Below, piece after piece: positions 1-8,706 of a stretch of 20,766 nt of DNA. Source of the stretch: Saccoglossus kowalevskii (taxonomy: Eukaryota; Hemichordata; Enteropneusta; Harrimaniidae). Position numbers and translations under genes: made by a program. The DNA lies in NCBI RefSeq assembly GCF_000003605.2, contig NW_003135967.1, positions 1 to 20,766 on the forward strand. The letters run 5' to 3'. The notes under the pieces are model-generated. The model searched no databases. It was not told the origin of the DNA and worked only from the letters and a program-made list of their open reading frames with translations. The first letter of the stretch is position 1. Every line of letters starts with the position of its first letter.

Positions 1-12
1 CTCTCATGCTGA

Positions 13-26
13 CTAGGTTAGCCCAG
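13..26. repeat. Imperfect inverted repeat with variable left arm, first of 325
   Basis: The right arm, bases 22-26 (CCCAG), is the same in all units. The left arm, 13-17, is CTGGG in type 3 units and pairs fully with the right arm around the loop TTAG. In type 1 units A15 faces C24 (one mismatch); in type 5 A17 faces C22 (one mismatch); in type 2 both mismatches occur. In type 4 A15 still mismatches, but C18 pairs with G21, giving the perfect 8-bp palindrome GGCTAGCC. Three of the six variable sites of the unit fall in this arm or its loop. This copy is type 1. No function is known to me. Confidence 0.75.
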
Positions 27-38
27 TATTTATATAGG
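27..38. other. AT-rich TATA-like segment of the unit
   Basis: The stretch TATTTATATAGG is constant apart from position 35, which is T in most units and C in about 70 of 324, turning TATATAGG into TATACAGG. On the + strand it resembles a TATA element, and loosely the TATATA(A/G)GGG start motif of plant rDNA promoters, but the match is short and there is no gene or initiator beside it. I record it as a composition feature, not a promoter. Confidence 0.4.
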
Positions 39-40
39 CA

Positions 41-59
41 ACATGTATACATGTATGTA
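41..59. repeat. Alternating purine/pyrimidine tract with 14-bp palindrome, first of 324
   Basis: Bases 41-59 alternate purine and pyrimidine without a break. Bases 41-54 read ACATGTATACATGT, identical to their own reverse complement. A second palindrome, ATACATGTAT, overlaps at 47-56. The tract is also a direct doubling of the 8-mer ACATGTAT (41-48 and 49-56). It recurs every 64 bp and I saw no substitution in it in any unit; the only nearby change is an extra A just before it in unit 70. Such sequence can in principle extrude a cruciform or form a hairpin in single strands; whether it does so here, or binds a protein, is inference. Confidence 0.85.
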
Positions 60-1420
60 GGAACCTCTCATGCTGTCTAGATTAGCCCAGTATTTATATA
101 GGCAACATGTATACATGTATGTAGGAACCTCTCATGCTGTCTAGATTAGCCCAGTATTTATATAGGCAACATGTATACATGTATGTAGGAACCTCTCATG
201 CTGACTAGGTTAGCCCAGTATTTATATAGGCAACATGTATACATGTATGTAGGAACCTCTCATGCTGTCTAGATTAGCCCAGTATTTATATAGGCAACAT
301 GTATACATGTATGTAGGAACCTCTCATGCTGTCTAGGTTAGCCCAGTATTTATATAGGCAACATGTATACATGTATGTAGGAACCTCTCATGCTGTCTAG
401 GTTAGCCCAGTATTTATATAGGCAACATGTATACATGTATGTAGGAACCTCTCATGCTGTCTGGATTAGCCCAGTATTTATATAGGCAACATGTATACAT
501 GTATGTAGGAACCTCTCATGCTGTCTAGGTTAGCCCAGTATTTATATAGGCAACATGTATACATGTATGTAGGAACCTCTCATGCTGTCTAGGTTAGCCC
601 AGTATTTATATAGGCAACATGTATACATGTATGTAGGAACCTCTCATGCTGTCTAGATTAGCCCAGTATTTATATAGGCAACATGTATACATGTATGTAG
701 GAACCTCTCATGCTGTCTAGATTAGCCCAGTATTTATATAGGCAACATGTATACATGTATGTAGGAACCTCTCATGCTGACTAGGTTAGCCCAGTATTTA
801 TACAGGCAACATGTATACATGTATGTAGGAACCTCTCATGCTGTCTAGGTTAGCCCAGTATTTATATAGGCAACATGTATACATGTATGTAGGAACCTCT
901 CATGCTGTCTAGATTAGCCCAGTATTTATATAGGCAACATGTATACATGTATGTAGGAACCTCTCATGCTGTCTAGGTTAGCCCAGTATTTATATAGGCA
1001 ACATGTATACATGTATGTAGGAACCTCTCATGCTGTCTAGGTTAGCCCAGTATTTATATAGGCAACATGTATACATGTATGTAGGAACCTCTCATGCTGT
1101 CTAGGTTAGCCCAGTATTTATATAGGCAACATGTATACATGTATGTAGGAACCTCTCATGCTGTCTAGATTAGCCCAGTATTTATATAGGCAACATGTAT
1201 ACATGTATGTAGGAACCTCTCATGCTGTCTAGGTTAGCCCAGTATTTATATAGGCAACATGTATACATGTATGTAGGAACCTCTCATGCTGACTAGGTTA
1301 GCCCAGTATTTATATAGGCAACATGTATACATGTATGTAGGAACCTCTCATGCTGTCTAGGTTAGCCCAGTATTTATATAGGCAACATGTATACATGTAT
1401 GTAGGAACCTCTCATGCTGT

Positions 1421-1434
1421 CTGGGTTAGCCCAG
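1421..1434. repeat. First complete hairpin form (type 3, GGGT) in unit 23
   Basis: Here the sequence is CTGGGTTAGCCCAG, a five-base-pair stem with a four-base loop. This is the first type 3 unit; none of the 22 units to its left has it, while 78 units do in total. It serves as the example of the fully paired arm described for the unit. Confidence 0.8.
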
Positions 1435-1728
1435 TATTTATATAGGCAACATGTATACATGTATGTAGGAACCTCTCATGCTGACTAGGTTAGCCCAGTA
1501 TTTATACAGGCAACATGTATACATGTATGTAGGAACCTCTCATGCTGACTAGGTTAGCCCAGTATTTATACAGGCAACATGTATACATGTATGTAGGAAC
1601 CTCTCATGCTGTCTAGGTTAGCCCAGTATTTATATAGGCAACATGTATACATGTATGTAGGAACCTCTCATGCTGACTAGGTTAGCCCAGTATTTATACA
1701 GGCAACATGTATACATGTATGTAGGAAC

Positions 1729-2368
1729 CTCTCATGCTGTCTAGGTTAGCCCAGTATTTATATAGGCAACATGTATACATGTATGTAGGAACCTCTCATG
1801 CTGTCTAGGTTAGCCCAGTATTTATATAGGCAACATGTATACATGTATGTAGGAACCTCTCATGCTGTCTAGGTTAGCCCAGTATTTATATAGGCAACAT
1901 GTATACATGTATGTAGGAACCTCTCATGCTGTCTGGGTTAGCCCAGTATTTATATAGGCAACATGTATACATGTATGTAGGAACCTCTCATGCTGTCTAG
2001 GTTAGCCCAGTATTTATATAGGTAACATGTATACATGTATGTAGGAACCTCTCATGCTGTCTAGATTAGCCCAGTATTTATATAGGCAACATGTATACAT
2101 GTATGTAGGAACCTCTCATGCTGTCTAGATTAGCCCAGTATTTATATAGGCAACATGTATACATGTATGTAGGAACCTCTCATGCTGTCTAGATTAGCCC
2201 AGTATTTATATAGGCAACATGTATACATGTATGTAGGAACCTCTCATGCTGTCTGGGTTAGCCCAGTATTTATATAGGCAACATGTATACATGTATGTAG
2301 GAACCTCTCATGCTGTCTAGATTAGCCCAGTATTTATATAGGCAACATGTATACATGTATGTAGGAAC
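1729..2368. repeat. Units 28-37: transition block
   Basis: Type map U28-37: 1 1 1 3 1t 2 2 2 3 2. U32 carries T at position 39 (window base 2023), turning GGCAAC to GGTAAC, a change found in only three units (U32, U50, U244). After this point A12 disappears until U100 and types 2 and 3 become common. Confidence 0.8.
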
Positions 2369-4032
2369 CTCTCATGCTGTCTAGGCTAGCCCAGTATTTA
2401 TATAGGCAACATGTATACATGTATGTAGGAACCTCTCATGCTGTCTAGATTAGCCCAGTATTTATATAGGCAACATGTATACATGTATGTAGGAACCTCT
2501 CATGCTGTCTAGGCTAGCCCAGTATTTATATAGGCAACATGTATACATGTATGTAGGAACCTCTCATGCTGTCTAGGTTAGCCCAGTATTTATATAGGCA
2601 ACATGTATACATGTATGTAGGAACCTCTCATGCTGTCTAGATTAGCCCAGTATTTATACAGGCAACATGTATACATGTATGTAGGAACCTCTCATGCTGT
2701 CTAGGCTAGCCCAGTATTTATATAGGCAACATGTATACATGTATGTAGGAACCTCTCATGCTGTCTAGATTAGCCCAGTATTTATACAGGCAACATGTAT
2801 ACATGTATGTAGGAACCTCTCATGCTGTCTAGGCTAGCCCAGTATTTATATAGGCAACATGTATACATGTATGTAGGAACCTCTCATGCTGTCTAGGTTA
2901 GCCCAGTATTTATATAGGCAACATGTATACATGTATGTAGGAACCTCTCATGCTGTCTAGATTAGCCCAGTATTTATACAGGCAACATGTATACATGTAT
3001 GTAGGAACCTCTCATGCTGTCTAGGCTAGCCCAGTATTTATATAGGCAACATGTATACATGTATGTAGGAACCTCTCATGCTGTCTAGATTAGCCCAGTA
3101 TTTATATAGGCAACATGTATACATGTATGTAGGAACCTCTCATGCTGTCTAGGTTAGCCCAGTATTTATATAGGTAACATGTATACATGTATGTAGGAAC
3201 CTCTCATGCTGTCTAGATTAGCCCAGTATTTATATAGGCAACATGTATACATGTATGTAGGAACCTCTCATGCTGTCTAGATTAGCCCAGTATTTATATA
3301 GGCAACATGTATACATGTATGTAGGAACCTCTCATGCTGTCTAGGTTAGCCCAGTATTTATACAGGCAACATGTATACATGTATGTAGGAACCTCTCATG
3401 CTGTCTAGGCTAGCCCAGTATTTATATAGGCAACATGTATACATGTATGTAGGAACCTCTCATGCTGTCTAGATTAGCCCAGTATTTATATAGGCAACAT
3501 GTATACATGTATGTAGGAACCTCTCATGCTGTCTAGATTAGCCCAGTATTTATATAGGCAACATGTATACATGTATGTAGGAACCTCTCATGCTGTCTAG
3601 ATTAGCCCAGTATTTATATAGGCAACATGTATACATGTATGTAGGAACCTCTCATGCTGTCTAGATTAGCCCAGTATTTATATAGGCAACATGTATACAT
3701 GTATGTAGGAACCTCTCATGCTGTCTAGGTTAGCCCAGTATTTATATAGGCAACATGTATACATGTATGTAGGAACCTCTCATGCTGTCTAGATTAGCCC
3801 AGTATTTATATAGGCAACATGTATACATGTATGTAGGAACCTCTCATGCTGTCTAGATTAGCCCAGTATTTATATAGGCAACATGTATACATGTATGTAG
3901 GAACCTCTCATGCTGTCTAGATTAGCCCAGTATTTATATAGGCAACATGTATACATGTATGTAGGAACCTCTCATGCTGTCTAGATTAGCCCAGTATTTA
4001 TATAGGCAACATGTATACATGTATGTAGGAAC
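2369..4032. repeat. Units 38-63: type 4 cluster with 5-unit higher-order repeat, then type 2 run
   Basis: Type map U38-63: 4 2 4 1 2c 4 2c 4 1 2c 4 2 1t 2 2 1c 4 2 2 2 2 1 2 2 2 2. U38-42 (4 2 4 1 2c) and U43-47 (4 2c 4 1 2c) form a 5-unit, 320-bp higher-order repeat with one difference at position 35; U48-49 begin a third round. Six of the ten type 4 units of the window are here. U50 has T39 (base 3175), as U32 does. U55-63 are type 2 except U59, the longest near-pure run of one type in the left half. Confidence 0.85.
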
Positions 4033-5058
4033 CTCTCATGCTGTCTGGGTTAGCCCAGTATTTATATAGGCAACATGTATACATGTATGTAGGAACCTCT
4101 CATGCTGTCTAGATTAGCCCAGTATTTATACAGGCAACATGTATACATGTATGTAGGAACCTCTCATGCTGTCTGGGTTAGCCCAGTATTTATATAGGCA
4201 ACATGTATACATGTATGTAGGAACCTCTCATGCTGTCTAGGTTAGCCCAGTATTTATATAGGCAACATGTATACATGTATGTAGGAACCTCTCATGCTGT
4301 CTAGGTTAGCCCAGTATTTATACAGGCAACATGTATACATGTATGTAGGAACCTCTCATGCTGTCTAGGCTAGCCCAGTATTTATATAGGCAACATGTAT
4401 ACATGTATGTAGGAACCTCTCATGCTGTCTAGATTAGCCCAGTATTTATATAGGGCAAACATGTATACATGTATGTAGGAACCTATCATGCTGTCTGGGT
4501 TAGCCCAGTATTTATATAGGCAACATGTATACATGTATGTAGGAACCTTTCATGCTGTCTGGGTTAGCCCAGTATTTATACAGGCAACATGTATACATGT
4601 ATGTAGGAACCTCTCATGCTGTCTAGGTTAGCCCAGTATTTATACAGGCAACATGTATACATGTATGTAGGAACCTCTCATGCTGTCTGGGTTAGCCCAG
4701 TATTTATATAGGCAACATGTATACATGTATGTAGGAACCTCTCATGCTGTCTAGATTAGCCCAGTATTTATACAGGCAACATGTATACATGTATGTAGGA
4801 ACCTCTCATGCTGTCTGGGTTAGCCCAGTATTTATATAGGCAACATGTATACATGTATGTAGGAACCTCTCATGCTGTCTAGGTTAGCCCAGTATTTATA
4901 TAGGCAACATGTATACATGTATGTAGGAACCTCTCATGCTGTCTGGGTTAGCCCAGTATTTATATAGGCAACATGTATACATGTATGTAGGAACCTCTCA
5001 TGCTGTCTAGGTTAGCCCAGTATTTATACAGGCAACATGTATACATGTATGTAGGAAC
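4033..5058. repeat. Units 64-79: first copy of a 16-unit tandem duplication (1026 bp)
   Basis: Type map U64-79: 3 2c 3 1 1c 4 2 3 3c 1c 3 2c 3 1 3 1c. The next 16 units repeat this order: of the first 15 positions, 14 have the same type including the state of position 35, the exception being U71 against U87; the sixteenth (U79 against U95) also differs. The copy is 1026 bp rather than 1024 because unit 70 has two inserted bases. Three consecutive irregular units, U70-72, lie inside it and their irregularities are not in the second copy. Confidence 0.9.
4417..4610. repeat. Units 70-72: three consecutive irregular units
   Basis: U70 (66 bp) has an extra G in 4453-4455 and an extra A in 4457-4459. 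U71 has A instead of C at unit position 3 (base 4485). U72 has T instead of C at the same position (base 4549). Position 3 is constant elsewhere in the window. Three adjacent units hold four private changes, whereas most of the array has none. The matching units 86-88 in the duplicated copy are regular, so the changes came after the duplication or are sequencing or assembly errors. Confidence 0.9.
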
Positions 5059-6082
5059 CTCTCATGCTGTCTGGGTTAGCCCAGTATTTATATAGGCAAC
5101 ATGTATACATGTATGTAGGAACCTCTCATGCTGTCTAGATTAGCCCAGTATTTATACAGGCAACATGTATACATGTATGTAGGAACCTCTCATGCTGTCT
5201 GGGTTAGCCCAGTATTTATATAGGCAACATGTATACATGTATGTAGGAACCTCTCATGCTGTCTAGGTTAGCCCAGTATTTATATAGGCAACATGTATAC
5301 ATGTATGTAGGAACCTCTCATGCTGTCTAGGTTAGCCCAGTATTTATACAGGCAACATGTATACATGTATGTAGGAACCTCTCATGCTGTCTAGGCTAGC
5401 CCAGTATTTATATAGGCAACATGTATACATGTATGTAGGAACCTCTCATGCTGTCTAGATTAGCCCAGTATTTATATAGGCAACATGTATACATGTATGT
5501 AGGAACCTCTCATGCTGTCTAGGTTAGCCCAGTATTTATATAGGCAACATGTATACATGTATGTAGGAACCTCTCATGCTGTCTGGGTTAGCCCAGTATT
5601 TATACAGGCAACATGTATACATGTATGTAGGAACCTCTCATGCTGTCTAGGTTAGCCCAGTATTTATACAGGCAACATGTATACATGTATGTAGGAACCT
5701 CTCATGCTGTCTGGGTTAGCCCAGTATTTATATAGGCAACATGTATACATGTATGTAGGAACCTCTCATGCTGTCTAGATTAGCCCAGTATTTATACAGG
5801 CAACATGTATACATGTATGTAGGAACCTCTCATGCTGTCTGGGTTAGCCCAGTATTTATATAGGCAACATGTATACATGTATGTAGGAACCTCTCATGCT
5901 GTCTAGGTTAGCCCAGTATTTATATAGGCAACATGTATACATGTATGTAGGAACCTCTCATGCTGTCTGGGTTAGCCCAGTATTTATATAGGCAACATGT
6001 ATACATGTATGTAGGAACCTCTCATGCTGTCTGGGTTAGCCCAGTATTTATATAGGCAACATGTATACATGTATGTAGGAAC
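5059..6082. repeat. Units 80-95: second copy of the 16-unit duplication (1024 bp)
   Basis: Type map U80-95: 3 2c 3 1 1c 4 2 1 3c 1c 3 2c 3 1 3 3. It follows the first copy directly. It shares the marker trio 1c 4 2 (U84-86, matching U68-70), which also occurs once at U53-55. The copy has no indel and no private change. The match ends at the sixteenth unit (U95 is type 3, U79 is 1c). Confidence 0.9.
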
Positions 6083-8066
6083 CTCTCATGCTGTCTAGGT
6101 TAGCCCAGTATTTATATAGGCAACATGTATACATGTATGTAGGAACCTCTCATGCTGTCTGGGTTAGCCCAGTATTTATATAGGCAACATGTATACATGT
6201 ATGTAGGAACCTCTCATGCTGTCTGGGTTAGCCCAGTATTTATACAGGCAACATGTATACATGTATGTAGGAACCTCTCATGCTGTCTAGGTTAGCCCAG
6301 TATTTATATAGGCAACATGTATACATGTATGTAGGAACCTCTCATGCTGACTAGATTAGCCCAGTATTTATATAGGCAACATGTATACATGTATGTAGGA
6401 ACCTCTCATGCTGTCTAGGTTAGCCCAGTATTTATATAGGCAACATGTATACATGTATGTAGGAACCTCTCATGCTGTCTAGGTTAGCCCAGTATTTATA
6501 TAGGCAACATGTATACATGTATGTAGGAACCTCTCATGCTGTCTAGATTAGCCCAGTATTTATATAGGCAACATGTATACATGTATGTAGGAACCTCTCA
6601 TGCTGACTAGATTAGCCCAGTATTTATATAGGCAACATGTATACATGTATGTAGGAACCTCTCATGCTGTCTGGGTTAGCCCAGTATTTATATAGGCAAC
6701 ATGTATACATGTATGTAGGAACCTCTCATGCTGTCTAGGTTAGCCCAGTATTTATACAGGCAACATGTATACATGTATGTAGGAACCTCTCATGCTGTCT
6801 GGGTTAGCCCAGTATTTATACAGGCAACATGTATACATGTATGTAGGAACCTCTCATGCTGTCTAGATTAGCCCAGTATTTATACAGGCAACATGTATAC
6901 ATGTATGTAGGAACCTCTCATGCTGTCTAGATTAGCCCAGTATTTATACAGGCAACATGTATACATGTATGTAGGAACCTCTCATGCTGTCTAGATTAGC
7001 CCAGTATTTATATAGGCAACATGTATACATGTATGTAGGAACCTCTCATGCTGTCTAGGTTAGCCCAGTATTTATATAGGCAACATGTATACATGTATGT
7101 AGGAACCTCTCATGCTGTCTAGGTTAGCCCAGTATTTATATAGGCAACATGTATACATGTATGTAGGAACCTCTCATGCTGTCTAGATTAGCCCAGTATT
7201 TATATAGGCAACATGTATACATGTATGTAGGAACCTCTCATGCTGTCTGGGTTAGCCCAGTATTTATATAGGCAACATGTATACATGTATGTAGGAACCT
7301 CTCATGCTGTCTAGATTAGCCCAGTATTTATATAGGCAACATGTATACATGTATGTAGGAACCTCTCATGCTGTCTGGGTTAGCCCAGTATTTATACAGG
7401 CAACATGTATACATGTATGTAGGAACCTCTCATGCTGTCTAGATTAGCCCAGTATTTATATAGGCAACATGTATACATGTATGTAGGAACCTCTCATGCT
7501 GTCTAGGTTAGCCCAGTATTTATACAGGCAACATGTATACATGTATGTAGGAACCTCTCATGCTGTCTAGGTTAGCCCAGTATTTATACAGGCAACATGT
7601 ATACATGTATGTAGGAACCTCTCATGCTGTCTGGGTTAGCCCAGTATTTATACAGGCAACATGTATACATGTATGTAGGAACCTCTCATGCTGTCTGGGT
7701 TAGCCCAGTATTTATATAGGCAACATGTATACATGTATGTAGGAACCTCTCATGCTGTCTAGATTAGCCCAGTATTTATATAGGCAACATGTATACATGT
7801 ATGTAGGAACCTCTCATGCTGTCTAGGTTAGCCCAGTATTTATATAGGCAACATGTATACATGTATGTAGGAACCTCTCATGTTGTCTAGGTTAGCCCAG
7901 TATTTATATAGGCAACATGTATACATGTATGTAGGAACCTCTCATGCTGTCTAGGTTAGCCCAGTATTTATACAGGCAACATGTATACATGTATGTAGGA
8001 ACCTCTCATGCTGTCTGGGTTAGCCCAGTATTTATATAGGCAACATGTATACATGTATGTAGGAAC
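6083..8066. repeat. Units 96-126: mixed block with the only x2 units
   Basis: Type map U96-126: 1 3 3c 1 x2 1 1 2 x2 3 1c 3c 2c 2c 2 1 1 2 3 2 3c 2 1c 1c 3c 3 2 1 1 1c 3. U100 (6339-6402) and U104 (6595-6658) combine A12 with AGAT, a haplotype seen nowhere else; all other A12 units are AGGT. U124 has a private C-to-T change at unit position 9 (base 7883). U106-109 and U116-120 are rich in C35. U113-118 (2 3 2 3c 2 1c) recur as U134-139. Confidence 0.8.
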
Positions 8067-8706
8067 CTCTCATGCTGTCTAGGTTAGCCCAGTATTTATA
8101 TAGGCAACATGTATACATGTATGTAGGAACCTCTCATGCTGTCTAGGTTAGCCCAGTATTTATATAGGCAACATGTATACATGTATGTAGGAACCTCTCA
8201 TGCTGTCTAGATTAGCCCAGTATTTATATAGGCAACATGTATACATGTATGTAGGAACCTCTCATGCTGTCTGGGTTAGCCCAGTATTTATATAGGCAAC
8301 ATGTATACATGTATGTAGGAACCTCTCATGCTGTCTAGATTAGCCCAGTATTTATATAGGCAACATGTATACATGTATGTAGGAACCTCTCATGCTGTCT
8401 AGGTTAGCCCAGTATTTATATAGGCAACATGTATACATGTATGTAGGAACCTCTCATGCTGTCTAGATTAGCCCAGTATTTATATAGGCAACATGTATAC
8501 ATGTATGTAGGAACCTCTCATGCTGTCTAGATTAGCCCAGTATTTATATAGGCAACATGTATACATGTATGTAGGAACCTCTCATGCTGTCTGGGTTAGC
8601 CCAGTATTTATATAGGCAACATGTATACATGTATGTAGGAACCTCTCATGCTGTCTAGATTAGCCCAGTATTTATATAGGCAACATGTATACATGTATGT
8701 AGGAAC
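8067..8706. repeat. Units 127-136: 10-unit segment, first copy
   Basis: Type map U127-136: 1 1 2 3 2 1 2 2 3 2, all with T12, T35 and C39. The same ten units in the same order occur as U175-184, 3072 bp (48 units) away, so 640 bp are identical base for base as read by eye. The flanking units differ only in part: U126 and U174 differ at position 15. Confidence 0.8.

Larger units (their letters stand above)
1..64. repeat. Reference repeat unit (unit 1)
   Basis: This first copy sets the numbering used throughout; the phase is arbitrary because the window opens inside the array. In order it holds CTCTCATGCTG (1-11), the variable site 12, an imperfect inverted repeat (13-26), an AT-rich stretch (27-36), AGGCA (36-40), the alternating purine/pyrimidine tract (41-59) and GGAAC (60-64). 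Unit 1 carries A at 12 and AGGT at 15-18, so it is code x1. A at 12 is uncommon (12 of 324 units), so the majority form differs from this copy by T at 12. The word TAGG occurs at 14, 35 and 58, about 21 bp apart, a possible trace of a shorter ancestral repeat. Confidence 0.95.
1..1728. repeat. Units 1-27: left block rich in A12, nearly free of type 3
   Basis: Type map U1-27: x1 2 2 x1 2 1 1 5 1 1 2 2 x1c 1 2 1 1 1 2 1 x1 1 3 x1c x1c 1 x1c. Seven of the window's 12 units with A at position 12 are here. Type 3 appears once (U23) and type 4 not at all, so the block is compositionally distinct from the rest. U8 is one of only three type 5 units. The three units x1c at U24, U25 and U27 are a local expansion of one rare haplotype. 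Being at the window edge, this block may continue into an A12-rich region to the left. Confidence 0.85.

Noticed and set aside
27-36. MEF2-like site in the AT-rich segment
   Set aside because: It misses the required first and last bases, and there is no gene context.
27-38. rDNA spacer promoter (TATATAGG resembling the plant Pol I start motif)
   Set aside because: The G run is cut short (GGC), the motif is common by chance in AT-rich DNA, and no rRNA sequence is in view. Kept only as an alternative for the array's origin.
41-54. Rho-independent terminator or phage-type operator at the palindrome
   Set aside because: The palindrome is AT-rich with no U-run after it, and it repeats 324 times without any gene.
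39-56. p53-type tandem half-sites around CATG
   Set aside because: Both decamers miss the consensus at two outer positions; the CATG words are explained by the palindromic ACATGTAT doubling.
1-64. CENP-B box, as in primate alpha satellite
   Set aside because: The box needs CG-containing core bases and the unit has no CG.
1421-1434. Telomere-like sequence (GGGTTAG in type 3, TAGGTTAG in type 1)
   Set aside because: Only one 7-8 base match per 64-bp unit, with no tandem telomeric motif. This is expected by chance and gives no evidence of a chromosome end.
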